A stretch of 64,000 bases of DNA from Chloroflexus aggregans DSM 9485. Lineage in GTDB: Bacteria > Chloroflexota > Chloroflexia > Chloroflexales > Chloroflexaceae. The notes beneath the pieces were generated by a model, which did no database searches, was not told the origin of the DNA, and worked only from the letters and a program-made list of their open reading frames with translations. Made by a program: the position numbers and the translations under genes. Position 1 is the first letter of the stretch, and each line of letters begins with the position of its first letter. Positions 36,802 through 45,816 of this stretch are shown here, piece by piece. The stretch is from contig NC_011831.1 of the NCBI RefSeq assembly GCF_000021945.1, positions 1,563,353-1,627,352 on the forward strand. Direction: 5' to 3'.

Positions 36802-37572
36802 TTACTGACCCATCATCCGCACTGCCCGCAGACTAGCCGCAGCATCAATCCGTGGTGAATATTCTAAACCAACATAGCCATTGTACGAATGTTCGCGCAA
36901 AATACCAAAAATATGCTCATAATTAATCTCGCCGGTACCGGGTTCGTGCCGTCCGGGCACATCGGCAACATGAATATGACCGATAAGATCAAGATTCGCC
37001 AAAATACGGCGGGTCAGGTTACCTTCACTAATTTGCTGATGATAACAATCGAACAACAACTTCACGTGTGGTTGCCCAACCGCGCGCACAATCGCAAACC
37101 CTTCATCAGACGACCACAAGAAGCTCCCCGGATGATCAAGCGGATTACGCGGTTCGAGTAAGAGGTTCAAACCGGCATCAGAAGCTGTTTCTGCTGCTTC
37201 TTGTAATGCCTCGATGAGACACGCCCGTTGCGAGGCCAGATCAAGATCCGGACGGATAACCCCCCCATGCACAATCAGATTGTCGCAGGCCAAATCGACC
37301 GCCAGTGCTGCACTTCGACTAATCTCATCGCGGAATTGAGTACGCTGATCGGGATCGTTTGGCGATGCCTCACTTCCCAAAATAGCTACACAATGCAGAC
37401 GTAACGCTGTCTGTAGGGCAATGGTAATGTTCATATCCTTGCCCCGTCGCGTCCAGAACTCGTAGGCGCGAAAACCCAGATCGGCAATATGCTCCAGCCG
37501 TTGCTCAAACGGTCGATCGGTGAAGATCATATCGAGACAGACTGAGAAGCGGAGGGGTGCGAGGGTCGACAT
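36802..37572 (-). CDS. Sugar phosphate isomerase/epimerase, hydroxypyruvate isomerase-like
   Basis: The protein has 256 residues from the ATG at 37572, which is preceded by GAGG. It is a TIM barrel of the xylose-isomerase-like AP-endonuclease-2 superfamily. Likely metal ligands are the glutamate in LLLEPRNPLDHPG near residue 150, FDCYHQQ near 183, HIHVADVPGRHEPGTGEINY near 210-230, and GYVGLEYSPR near the end, which is the arrangement of Hyi-type enzymes. Substrate is not certain. It shares strand with the NYN gene but is separated by about 75 bases. Confidence 0.82.
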   Translation of the reverse strand: MSTLAPLRFSVCLDMIFTDRPFEQRLEHIADLGFRAYEFWTRRGKDMNITIALQTALRLHCVAILGSEASPNDPDQRTQFRDEISRSAALAVDLACDNLIVHGGVIRPDLDLASQRACLIEALQEAAETASDAGLNLLLEPRNPLDHPGSFLWSSDEGFAIVRAVGQPHVKLLFDCYHQQISEGNLTRRILANLDLIGHIHVADVPGRHEPGTGEINYEHIFGILREHSYNGYVGLEYSPRIDAAASLRAVRMMGQ

Positions 37573-37706
37573 CTTCAACCTCACTTTTCTGCGCAACAAC
37601 CGTTCTGACGCATACCAGACGGGACAATGCAAATCAACATGTAGTTTTCGTTCCTAATGTGTAGCCCAAGTACCCTGATCCCTTGCCCTATTATACTCGC
37701 GATTAG

Positions 37707-38072
37707 CTTATTCTGTGGCATCGTAGCAGCAACCCGCCACTATTTCGCGAAAGACAGCTCATCGGATCCGCTGTTACGCAACTGGATGCGGTACATCACT
37801 GCTCCGGCAGTTGGTCACTCTACGACGTTCTCCGGCTGCAACGACAAACAACGTTCACTATTACCGGTAACGAGACCAATATCGGCTGCATCGAAATCAC
37901 GCCAATCGCTCCGCAAGGCCGAATATCGCCTGAGTACATCAAGGACGAATTACAACCATCATCAAGATCAGAACCGACCGGGTTGTCGATCGCTGCGAAG
38001 CGCGAACCAGGTGACCTTCTTTCACCACGGATTCGAGGTTACATTGTAGCACGCAAGAATGTACGCGGGTAG
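37707..38072 (+). pseudogene. Start-less open frame, possible gene remnant
   Basis: The 533 bases between the isomerase gene and the SDR gene contain a frame open from 37707 to a TAG at 38070-38072. It encodes about 121 residues of ordinary composition (for example YDVLRLQRQTTFTITGNETN and GCIEITPIAPQGRISPEYIK) but has no ATG or GTG start and no ribosome site. It reads like the C-terminal part of a protein that lost its front. I cannot name a family. A second overlapping frame (37657-38049) has low-complexity composition and is less convincing. Confidence 0.35.
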
Positions 38073-38105
38073 TAATATCTCGAACACCCAGCCCATCACT
38101 CACGC

Positions 38106-38882
38106 TCATTCTTCCCAACGAAAGGCACGTGCTAATACTGCTTCGACCACACCCGGCGCCAAGCGACTCGCCATCAGCGCCAGGCGATCCATCCAGCTCA
38201 CATACGCAAGACGCGGCTCGGTTCGGGCTGCCCGCAGAATAGCACGTGCCACCACTTCCGGCGCAACACCGGGCGGGGCAATCCGGCGCCGCTCACGACC
38301 ACGCCCCAGCCGTCGTTGATTAAAATCGGTACGGGTCGTACCAGGGCGGACCACCGTCACCGCAATGCCGCTGCCGTGCAACTCGATGCGCAGGGCGTTG
38401 CTGATCTGTTCAAGCGCCGCTTTCGCAGCCGCGTAGCCGCCCAAGTACGGCAACGGTTGCACGGCCAACACCGATGAGACATTGATGATCTGGCCACGTC
38501 CGACGGCACGCATCACCGGCACGACAGCCTGCATAAGCCAGATCGGACCAAGCAGATCAACCGCCAACACTCGCTCAAGGTCGTGGCGAGCGAGCGTACT
38601 CACCGGACCGGTCAGGCCAATTCCGGCGTTATTGATCAAGATGTCGACTCGACCGTATGTTGCTCCTGCACGTTCCACCAATTGCGCACAAGCAACCGGA
38701 TCGGACACATCGGTCGGTACCGAGAGGGCTTGCGGCAGTTCGGCTGCAATCTGCGCTAACGTATCTGCCGAACGGGCGGCTAACACCAATCGTGCGCCGG
38801 CAGCAGCGAAACAACGGGCGGTGGCAGCGCCAATCCCACTAGAGGCACCGGTAATAATGACAACGCGATCACGTGGGTCCAT
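38106..38882 (-). CDS. Short-chain dehydrogenase/reductase (SDR)
   Basis: The protein has 258 residues from the ATG at 38882 with AGGAG upstream. The longer frame to 38981 runs through a GC-rich palindrome region and is rejected. The cofactor motif is TGASSGIG (about 11-18), then NNAG near 88, and the catalytic Ser and YxxxK in NVSSVL and YAAAK near 138 and 155. It is a classical NAD(P)-dependent oxidoreductase. The C-terminal extension of about 60 residues, rich in Arg and Ala, suggests the ketoreductase-like subgroup. Substrate unknown. Confidence 0.88.
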   Translation of the reverse strand: MDPRDRVVIITGASSGIGAATARCFAAAGARLVLAARSADTLAQIAAELPQALSVPTDVSDPVACAQLVERAGATYGRVDILINNAGIGLTGPVSTLARHDLERVLAVDLLGPIWLMQAVVPVMRAVGRGQIINVSSVLAVQPLPYLGGYAAAKAALEQISNALRIELHGSGIAVTVVRPGTTRTDFNQRRLGRGRERRRIAPPGVAPEVVARAILRAARTEPRLAYVSWMDRLALMASRLAPGVVEAVLARAFRWEE

Positions 38883-38972
38883 GGCGTGAACTCCTGATTG
38901 GGATGCGCCGGGGCTGCACGGCATATGTGGGGCCGCACCGCCGTGCGCTCCGGGGGCCGCACCGTATCCGCA

Positions 38973-38994
38973 GGGCCGCACTGCCGTGCGGCCC
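38973..38994. repeat. GGGCCGCAC palindrome at the 3' end of the lyase gene
   Basis: GGGCCGCAC and GTGCGGCCC form a perfect 9-bp stem with loop TGCC. Its outer base is shared with the stop codon of the adjoining lyase gene (38994-38996). Related imperfect copies lie at 38934-38965. The same core occurs at 5567-5586 and in the 34-bp array at 40806. Confidence 0.85.
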
Positions 38995-39944
38995 TACCGC
39001 GGGGATGATTCACGATCACGCAGGTGTTTGCAGATACCTGCTTTGATTGTTTGACCGGGCACCTCGTGACCTAACATCCGCTCTAACTCACGGGCCGTGT
39101 TCATCAATGCTGGCAGATTTAATCCGGTTTTAATACCCATTTCATGCAGCAAATGTACGACATCTTCGGTACAGAGATTTCCGGGAGCACCGGGGGCAAA
39201 CGGACAACCACCGATACCACCAATACTCGAATCAAAGAGATCGACTCCCATCTGCAAGCCGGCCAGCAGATTCGCCAACCCTGCACCACGTGCGCTGTGC
39301 AGATGCAACCGTAACGGCTGACGCGGGAAGCGTGCGCGAAACGCGCGCACCACTTCTTGCACGAGCAATGGATGCGCCATACCGGTCGTATCGCCTAACG
39401 TCAGTTGCTCGGCACCGACATCAAGCAAGCGTTGACAAATATCGAGCACACGCTCGACCGGAACATCACCTTCAAACGGACACCCGAACGCCACCGATAC
39501 TACTGCATCGAACGGTTTTCCCGCTCCGTGTACCAGTGCCGCCATTTCTGCCACCTGCGTCAACGACTGCTCGATGCTCATGTTCACATTACTACGGTTG
39601 TGACTCTCACTTGCGCTGAGAAAGACCTGCACCACATCAGCACCGGCAGCCAATGCGCGTCGCGCACCAATCACGTTTGGCGCAATCGCACTATAGGTGA
39701 TGCCCGGATGACGCTTAATACCGGCAAATACCGCTTCGGTATCGGCCATCTGTGGTACCTGCTGCGGTCGCACAAACGCCCCGACTTCAATCGCCTGTAG
39801 GCCGGTTGCCGACAGCATATCGATCAACTTCACCTTCTGGGCGGTACTGAGAATCACCGGTTCATTTTGCAGACCATCGCGCGGGCCAACTTCACGAATA
39901 TGCACGAACGTCGGTAGTGGGGCACTTTCCATCACGGTCATCAT
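38994..39944 (-). CDS. Hydroxymethylglutaryl-CoA lyase family protein
   Basis: The 316-residue TIM-barrel DRE-metallolyase has EVGPRDGLQNEPVIL near residue 20, with the catalytic Arg-Asp, and LRLHLHSARGAG near residue 208, with the metal-binding HxH. In HMG-CoA lyases the residue after the second His is usually Asp, and here it is Ser. The catalytic cysteine loop is GGIGGCPFAPGAPGN near 240. It should cleave HMG-CoA or a related acyl-CoA such as citramalyl-CoA, which matters in Chloroflexus because of its 3-hydroxypropionate cycle. The exact substrate is open. Its stop codon is embedded in a palindrome, and its start has GGGGAGG. Confidence 0.88.
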   Translation of the reverse strand: MMTVMESAPLPTFVHIREVGPRDGLQNEPVILSTAQKVKLIDMLSATGLQAIEVGAFVRPQQVPQMADTEAVFAGIKRHPGITYSAIAPNVIGARRALAAGADVVQVFLSASESHNRSNVNMSIEQSLTQVAEMAALVHGAGKPFDAVVSVAFGCPFEGDVPVERVLDICQRLLDVGAEQLTLGDTTGMAHPLLVQEVVRAFRARFPRQPLRLHLHSARGAGLANLLAGLQMGVDLFDSSIGGIGGCPFAPGAPGNLCTEDVVHLLHEMGIKTGLNLPALMNTARELERMLGHEVPGQTIKAGICKHLRDRESSPR

Positions 39945-40174
39945 CGACCTCCCCTGGCAATGTAGGAACGTTCATTTGGCTTGTATAGTAGAAAGGCGCA
40001 TCTGGATTGTCAAATGATGTTCAAAACAAATCTCCAAGTATTCAGGTCAATAATTGCGTTGAAACACATCAGTAACTCTAGTGTAACCTATTCTTCTACG
40101 CTGACAACAGACCGGCATCACGCGAGGTGCAGGCAATGGGAAGAACAGCGGCTAACGCTGAATGGAGGTTTCCA

Positions 40175-40723
40175 ATGGACTGGACGAAGCAGGCGAACGA
40201 CATGATCAAGCTGTGGACGGGCACACAGCAGAAGGTATGGGAAAGCTGGATGGCCTCGATGCAATACATGGCAGCTCCGCAGAGCGCTGAGGCGTGGCAG
40301 AAAACGGTCGATAGCTGGCGGGGTGCAGTAAAGCAGGCACTCGAAGCACAGGTCGAGCTAACCCGGTTGTGGGCAGAGACGGTCGCTGCCAATAGTGTTA
40401 ATATGCCAACGATGCCAACGGTACCGGGGATGCCGGCGATGCCCGGTATTAATCCCGTCTCGCCGACTGCTGTGGTCGAGTGGAGCCGGCAGGTGCTGGA
40501 GATGACTCGTAACTTCAACGAGAGCCAAACCCGCTTTATTGAGGGTTGGTTCGATATGCTGAAGAAATCAGATCCGACCAATGTTATGCGTGGCTGGGAC
40601 GCAAACCAAGTGCAAAAAGTGATGCAGAGCTGGCAAGAGGCGATGCAGCGTGTCATTGAGGCGCAGGCCGAGCTGGGTAAGGTGATGATGGGCATTGTCA
40701 ATGGTGCGATGGACAAGAAGTGA
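40175..40723 (+). CDS. Phasin-like / polyhydroxyalkanoate-associated helical protein
   Basis: The protein has 182 residues from the ATG at 40175 with GGAGG seven bases upstream. It is nearly all helical, amphipathic and rich in Trp, Met and Gln (WTKQANDMIKLWTGTQQKVW, WMASMQYM, WQEAMQRVIEAQAELGKVMM), with a central Met/Pro segment (MPTMPTVPGMPAMPG, about 86-102). This resembles phasins and the PhaE-type helper of class III PHA synthases. Chloroflexus stores polyhydroxybutyrate, so a granule-surface role is reasonable, but the family call is by composition rather than motif. A strong terminator follows. Confidence 0.65.
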   Translation: MDWTKQANDMIKLWTGTQQKVWESWMASMQYMAAPQSAEAWQKTVDSWRGAVKQALEAQVELTRLWAETVAANSVNMPTMPTVPGMPAMPGINPVSPTAVVEWSRQVLEMTRNFNESQTRFIEGWFDMLKKSDPTNVMRGWDANQVQKVMQSWQEAMQRVIEAQAELGKVMMGIVNGAMDKK

Positions 40724-40742
40724 TTGCGTCCTATTCCATTAC

Positions 40743-40775
40743 CCCTCTCCCATTCGTGGGAGAGGGATTTTTATT
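40743..40775 (+). terminator. Intrinsic terminator with TTCG tetraloop after the phasin-like gene
   Basis: CCCTCTCCCA and TGGGAGAGGG (40743-40752 with 40757-40766) form a perfect 10-bp stem closing a TTCG tetraloop, followed by ATTTTTATTT. It ends 30 bases before the 34-bp array. Confidence 0.95.
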
Positions 40776-40805
40776 TACCCAATCGGCCGTGCGCCACCCA
40801 GTACA

Positions 40806-41299
40806 GCCGCACGGCAGCGCGGCTCGTGCGGCGCATCCGGCCGCACGGCAGCGCGGCTCATGCGGCGCATCCGGCCGCACGGCAGCGCGGCTCGTGCGGC
40901 GCATCCGGCCGCACGGCAGTGCGGCTCATGCGGCGCATCCGGCCGCACGGCAGCGCGGCTCATGCGGCGCATCCGGCCGCACGGCAGTGCGGCTCATGCG
41001 GCGCATCCGGCCGCACGGCAGCGCGGCTCATGCGGCGCATCCGGCCGCACGGCAGCGCGGCTCATGCGGCGCATCCGGCCGCACGGCAGCGCGGCTCATG
41101 CGGCGCATCCGGCCGCACGGCAGCGCGGCTCATGCGGCGCATCCGGCCGCACGGCAGCGCGGCTCATGCGGCGCATCCGGCCGCACGGCAGCGCGGCTCA
41201 TGCGGCGCATCCGGCCGCACGGCAGCGCGGCTCATGCGGCGCATCCAGCCGCACGGCAGCGCGGCTCGTGCGGCGCATCCGGCCGCACGGCAGCGCGGC
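40806..41299. repeat. Tandem array of 34-bp units (14 complete plus one partial)
   Basis: There are fourteen full 34-bp units with starts at 40806 + 34n, and an 18-base fifteenth copy. Each unit holds a GCCGCACGGC-AGCGCGGC hairpin-forming half and a CTCATGCGGCGCATCCG half. Only a few single-base variants occur (CTCGTG in units 1, 3 and 14, AGTGCGGC in units 4 and 6, one CCAG). The period is not a multiple of three, so the reading frames across it are spurious. The array fills the gap between the phasin terminator and the rtcB stop codon. Confidence 0.97.
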
Positions 41300-41300
41300 C

Positions 41301-42620
41301 CTACGAATCTTCGCCGCGGGCGCCGGACATGACGACGACTAATGGCCGCATACGCGCGACCGGTCGGATTAACCCGGCGGCGATTTGGACCTCCATCACC
41401 GATTCGATATCTTTGTAGGCCAAGGGTGACTCATCAACGGTCAGGCCGCGCACCAACACCCCTGCCTCACGCACGACTGCCGCCGCCATCGCCGGAGTGA
41501 TCGTGCGACGGGCCTCGGCCCGGCTGAAGCGACGTCCCGCGCCATGAGCAGCGCTGGCAAGGGTAGCTTTATCACCGAGACCTTCGACAATGTAACTTGC
41601 CGTCGCCATTGAGCCGGGAATAATGCCGAGTACCCCCGCCTCCGCCGGGGTCGCACCTTTACGATGAATCACCGTTCCGTCAGGTTGCTCCCAGGCGAAG
41701 TTGTGATGATTTTCAATGACCTGTGTCACCTTCAAGCCCAATGCACGCGCAAATCGAGCATGGATCACTTCGTGATTCGCACGGGCAAAATCACCGGCTA
41801 ACCGCATCGCCAACAAATACTCTTGGCCGGCTTCGCGCTCGGTGCTCAACCAGCCATAGGTGCGCGGAATCCCTTTGGCAATTACGGCGGTCTCGCGGTC
41901 GGCCAACTCGGCATAGTAGTTGGCAATCCTGGCCCCTACCCCACGACTACCGCTGTGGGTTAAGAGACCAACGAACGGTTGCCCGTTCGTCAACCATTCC
42001 CCAATGACAATTTCGGCAAAATGGTTTCCTCCACCAGAGGTCCCGATCTGTACCCTCGCCAGTTCGTGCAGTTCACGCAGGAGTTTCGTCGCTCGCCAGC
42101 GCGAATCGGTGAGAATCGGGTGATCGGCAACCGGCTTTTTTGGTGAACCAATGCCGAATACGGTCACTTTGCTTAGTGTCTCAAGGAGTAGTTGCCGATC
42201 GCGGCGAGCATCATCTGGAGTAAGTTCGGCAAAGATCGAAAGGTGCATCCGACAGCCAATATCAACCCCAACTTGATACGGCGCAACGGCACGGTCATAC
42301 GCGATTACACCACCCACCGGCAGCGCATACCCCTGATGTGCATCGGGCATCAGTGCTCCACGGATCGCCGGTGGTAAGCGTAATGCCATTCGGATCTGCT
42401 CAATGGCTCCCGGCTCCACCAGATGCTCACCGACAATTTTCAACGGCTGCGGGGTATCGCGGAGCCGCAGCTCCGTTGGCGGAGTACCGTAGCGAGCCGC
42501 GATCGCTTGCCGAATCATGGCGACATCCATCCCCTCTTTTAGCATCTGTTTCGCTTCACGACATATCCTGCGAAAGCTGGGATGATCGGTGTAATCGGCC
42601 AGCAATTTGGCAGGTTTCAT
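41301..42620 (-). CDS. rtcB: RNA-splicing ligase RtcB
   Basis: The protein has 439 residues. DAHQGYALPVGGV and VGVDIGCRMHLS near residues 95 and 118 hold the metal-binding Asp/Cys, SGGGNHFAEI near 200 the GMP/Mn site, THSGSRGVG near 225 and the ENHHNFAWEQ histidines near 315. The guanylylated histidine lies in ASAAHGAGRR near 365. It joins 2',3'-cyclic phosphate or 3'-phosphate ends to 5'-OH RNA ends. No archease gene is near. The start has AAAGGAGGTG. The TAG stop directly adjoins the last half-unit of the 34-bp array. Confidence 0.94.
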   Translation of the reverse strand: MKPAKLLADYTDHPSFRRICREAKQMLKEGMDVAMIRQAIAARYGTPPTELRLRDTPQPLKIVGEHLVEPGAIEQIRMALRLPPAIRGALMPDAHQGYALPVGGVIAYDRAVAPYQVGVDIGCRMHLSIFAELTPDDARRDRQLLLETLSKVTVFGIGSPKKPVADHPILTDSRWRATKLLRELHELARVQIGTSGGGNHFAEIVIGEWLTNGQPFVGLLTHSGSRGVGARIANYYAELADRETAVIAKGIPRTYGWLSTEREAGQEYLLAMRLAGDFARANHEVIHARFARALGLKVTQVIENHHNFAWEQPDGTVIHRKGATPAEAGVLGIIPGSMATASYIVEGLGDKATLASAAHGAGRRFSRAEARRTITPAMAAAVVREAGVLVRGLTVDESPLAYKDIESVMEVQIAAGLIRPVARMRPLVVVMSGARGEDS

Positions 42621-42786
42621 CGGTGTTTCACCTCCTTTCTAGTTCTAAGATGTGTCTTTCTGAGTTACTGCAACCGTGGCGATAGTATAACCTTATATAT
42701 TATGTCACCTTCTTGGCATCGGGAGATCATCTGCCAACATCCGCCTGTGGATGGAGCGAAAACAGTGTACCAATGCGGCAATCGTG

Positions 42787-44745
42787 CTAACGCACCGGCG
42801 TCAACCAGACAAATCGGTACGGTGGCAGTACGAGCGCTTCATTCGCCGAAACCGGTTGATCACTCACCAGATCGAACAGTTCCACACCGGGGCCATACAT
42901 ACGTAGCAAATTACCGGCAATGGTCTGCGGATACTCCGAGAAGTTGGTCAGTACCAACACGCGCTGAGCGCCGGTTTGCCGCACATACGCCAATACGTGC
43001 CGATTATCGCTACGCACAACTTCCATTGCACCATCGCGCAACGCCGGCAACGAAGTCCGCAATCGAATCAACTTGACTAATTCACTAAAAATCCGTCCCG
43101 GTACCGTTGACGGATCGTGGCGCCGATCCATCGCCGCTTGATTACGTACCGGACGATGCACCCAACGACTGTCATCGGCTTTGGCCGGATCGTTGACATA
43201 CCCATAATCGTTGAGTGTCCCTACCTCATCACCCAGATAGATCAGCGGAATCCCACCGATACTCAGGATAACGCTGTGCAGCAAGAGAATCCGCCGGATT
43301 GCCGTCTCGATAGCGGTCGGATCACCATTACTGAGAGCCTGTTCCAGCCCCGCCAACGATGCCAGTGTCCCCGATACACGCGCATCACCGGTATCAGGGT
43401 TTTCTTGGAATGGTAAACCGCGAGCAAACGAACCGGGAAAACGCCCGGTATAGAAAGCGTTGAGAAACTGACGGTGGCCCCACGGATCAATCCCAACCGC
43501 ACGCGCATCGTTGTCATCAAACGTCCAGCCAATGTCGTCGTGTGAACGGAGATAGTTGATCCACGCACAACCCGCCGGTAACCGGAAGCGATGGCTCAGT
43601 GAGTGAGCTAACAATTTTACTTCGCGCGTCGCTAACGTTTCCCACAGTAATGCCATCAAGAGTGGGTTATACGATAATTGACACTCATGCGGACTGATAT
43701 AACTCAAGACATCATCAGGATGGACAATTGCCTCTGATTTAAAGAGCAGAGCCGGTGCAGCAATGCGAGCAATCGCATTAAACGCTTGGATAATCTGATG
43801 TGCTTCCGGCTGATTCTCACAGTTGGTGCCCATCCGCTTCCAAATGAACGGTACCGCATCAAGCCGCAGAACGGCCACCCCCAGATTAGCAAGAAAGAGC
43901 ATCTCGGCAGCCATCGCCCGAAACACGGCTGGATTGGCATAGTTGAGGTCCCATTGAAAACTGTTGAAGGTCGTCCACACCCAGCGCTGCATATCGGGTC
44001 GCCACGTAAAGCTACCGCGCCGTACCGTCGGGAATATCTCGCGTAGTGTGCGCTCGTATGCATCAGGCAAAGTACGATCAGAGAAGAGGAAATAGAACTC
44101 TTGATAATCTGGATCACCGGCCTGCGCCCGCTGCGCCCATTCGTGTTCGTCAGAGGTGTGGTTGAAGACGAAATCCAACACCAGACTGATACCGGCGCAC
44201 TCAAGTTCACGGGCCAATGCCGCCAACTCTTCCGTAGTACCGATCTGCGAATTCACCCGCCGGTAGCTACTGACTGCATAGCCACCATCGTTATTGCCTG
44301 CCGGTGCTTCAAACAACGGCATCAAATGCAGATAGGTCAAACCTAGCTCATTGAAATAGGGGATAAACTCGCGCAGCCGATGGAGGGTGCCACAGAAGCG
44401 ATCGACATAGAGTACGCCACCTATCATCCGTTCCGATTGGAACCACTCATGATCAGCTTCGCGTACTGCATCGCGCTGCTTGAGCCAATCTGGGCGCTCG
44501 TACCAACTGTTGGCCATCGTGATTAACAACTGTTCAAGATGGTAAAAAAAGTCGTACTGGTGTCCGTACAAGCTCAGCAACAACCCAAACAGACGAGGCC
44601 ATTCCCGGCGCAATCGCTGCTCGAATGCAGCCCAATCAGCAGCATTACCACCGGCAGCCGTAAACGATTGCTCCACGCGCGGCAATAGGCGCGCCAACGA
44701 CCGCGCTGCCTCACGTGATAGATATTCCCGGTCACTCATACCCAT
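42787..44745 (-). CDS. Amylosucrase-like GH13 alpha-glucan enzyme
   Basis: The protein has 652 residues from the ATG at 44745, eight bases after GGAG. The frame's earliest start is a GTG at 44754. An all-helical N-terminal domain of about 100 residues precedes the GH13 barrel, as in amylosucrase (GH13_4). Catalytic residues are in [20 protein letters not shown] (nucleophile Asp), [13 protein letters not shown] (acid/base Glu) and LRSHDDIGW (transition-state Asp). The [14 protein letters not shown] segment after the nucleophile is also amylosucrase-type. It should cleave sucrose and build alpha-1,4-glucan, or hydrolyse sucrose. Trehalose-type activity is less likely. No signal peptide is seen. 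Confidence 0.87.
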   Translation of the reverse strand: MGMSDREYLSREAARSLARLLPRVEQSFTAAGGNAADWAAFEQRLRREWPRLFGLLLSLYGHQYDFFYHLEQLLITMANSWYERPDWLKQRDAVREADHEWFQSERMIGGVLYVDRFCGTLHRLREFIPYFNELGLTYLHLMPLFEAPAGNNDGGYAVSSYRRVNSQIGTTEELAALARELECAGISLVLDFVFNHTSDEHEWAQRAQAGDPDYQEFYFLFSDRTLPDAYERTLREIFPTVRRGSFTWRPDMQRWVWTTFNSFQWDLNYANPAVFRAMAAEMLFLANLGVAVLRLDAVPFIWKRMGTNCENQPEAHQIIQAFNAIARIAAPALLFKSEAIVHPDDVLSYISPHECQLSYNPLLMALLWETLATREVKLLAHSLSHRFRLPAGCAWINYLRSHDDIGWTFDDNDARAVGIDPWGHRQFLNAFYTGRFPGSFARGLPFQENPDTGDARVSGTLASLAGLEQALSNGDPTAIETAIRRILLLHSVILSIGGIPLIYLGDEVGTLNDYGYVNDPAKADDSRWVHRPVRNQAAMDRRHDPSTVPGRIFSELVKLIRLRTSLPALRDGAMEVVRSDNRHVLAYVRQTGAQRVLVLTNFSEYPQTIAGNLLRMYGPGVELFDLVSDQPVSANEALVLPPYRFVWLTPVR

Positions 44746-44840
44746 CCCACACACTCCAACTGCCCGCTTTAGCAGTCGTTTCTAATGCAAGTATCGCCGA
44801 AAACAGGGAAACTGGCAATCGCTGCCGACGTTCCCAGTTA

Positions 44841-44947
44841 TCATTGCGAGCTGCCACAGGCGGCGAATCAATCCCCCGTGCGCACGGAAGCGGAGCCGGC
44901 CCACCGAAGGGAGCGAGTGCTGCGAGCGGTGCGCGCCCTCGCAATGA
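44841..44947. repeat. 107-bp element bounded by TCATTGCGAG inverted repeats
   Basis: TCATTGCGAG at 44841-44850 and its exact complement CTCGCAATGA at 44938-44947 enclose about 87 bases of GC-rich, partly self-complementary sequence. A half copy, CTCGCAATGA, lies at 1426-1435 in the cbiO-cbiB gap next to similar GC-rich sequence. It looks like a short non-coding dispersed element. It lies in the 267-base divergent gap between the GH13 gene and the ABC permease. Confidence 0.65.
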
Positions 44948-45012
44948 AAGACAGACTAGTCATCACGCACGGCGGTAACGCCTGCACCGCTTCATGGTAA
45001 GATAAAGCCGCT

Positions 45013-45786
45013 ATGGAAACGATGACTACACCACCCAACCTGGTTCACCGTTTCGTTCCGGCGTTGGCGCTCGGCATCGCGCTCTTGGCGGTGCTCGAAT
45101 GGGGACTACCCGCTGCCGGCATTCCTGCATATCTCCTGCCACCACCGTCACGGGTTATCATCGCGGCTTTACAGCCAGAAGTTCGCTTAGCCTATCACAC
45201 CATCGCTACGGCCGGCGCCGCATTGCTCGGCCTTGCCGTCGGTACCCTGATCAGTTTCATTGTCGCCGTTGCTTTTCTCTTTTCCCGCCCGCTCGAAGAC
45301 GCCCTCTACCCGTGGGTCTTGCTCGGCCAGAGTTTGCCCTCAGTCGCCTTGGCGCCGCTGCTTACCATTTGGCTAGGTGAAGGGCTTGCGCCCCGCGCAG
45401 CAATGGCAGCTCTTTTCGCCGGCTTTCCCCTGCTCATCGCCACCATCAGCGGCCTCCGCCGACCGGCGCCCGAACAATTGGCGATGATGCAAGCGTATGG
45501 CGCGTCACAATGGCAAATCCTGCGCATGCTACGCCTACCGGCAGCGTTACCGTTTATCTTCAGCGGGCTGCGCGTCGCCGGTGCGCTGGCCGTGATCGGC
45601 GCACTGGTGAGCGAGCTGGCCGGTGCCGGCCGTGGGTTGGGCTATCTGATCACCACCTCGACCTACCGTTTAGCTACCGACCGCGCCTTTGCGGCTGTAG
45701 CTGCGGCCGCCGGATTGGCCCTCGCACTGCACGGTGGTTTCCTCTGGCTCGAACGCACGATTGTCTACTGGGAACGTGATCGGTAA
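45013..45786 (+). CDS. ABC transporter permease, SsuC/TauC/ThiX-like
   Basis: The 257-residue protein has six hydrophobic helices. The coupling (EAA) motif is QLAMMQAYGASQWQILRMLR near residue 160, facing the missing ATPase, and PPPSRVIIAAL near residue 40 is the usual start of this family. Such permeases import sulfonates, nitrate-like anions or thiamine pyrimidine precursors. The substrate-binding protein gene follows at 30 bases. No ATPase gene is next to them, so an ATPase from elsewhere in the genome must be used. Confidence 0.88.
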   Translation: METMTTPPNLVHRFVPALALGIALLAVLEWGLPAAGIPAYLLPPPSRVIIAALQPEVRLAYHTIATAGAALLGLAVGTLISFIVAVAFLFSRPLEDALYPWVLLGQSLPSVALAPLLTIWLGEGLAPRAAMAALFAGFPLLIATISGLRRPAPEQLAMMQAYGASQWQILRMLRLPAALPFIFSGLRVAGALAVIGALVSELAGAGRGLGYLITTSTYRLATDRAFAAVAAAAGLALALHGGFLWLERTIVYWERDR

Positions 45787-45816
45787 TCTAACGTTGCAAT
45801 TAATACGAGGGTGCGT

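Noticed and set aside
37657-38049. 130-codon frame from an ATG in the isomerase-SDR gap
   Set aside because: Low-complexity Ser/Arg-rich composition without a ribosome site. The overlapping start-less frame looks more protein-like.
40806-41299. CRISPR array
   Set aside because: The units are contiguous, with no unique spacers and no cas genes nearby. The same applies to 5313-5578.
40720-41418. Three plus-strand frames of 200-230 residues across the 34-bp array
   Set aside because: The period is not a multiple of three and every frame stays open through it. Composition is only the repeat read three ways, and a strong terminator precedes it.
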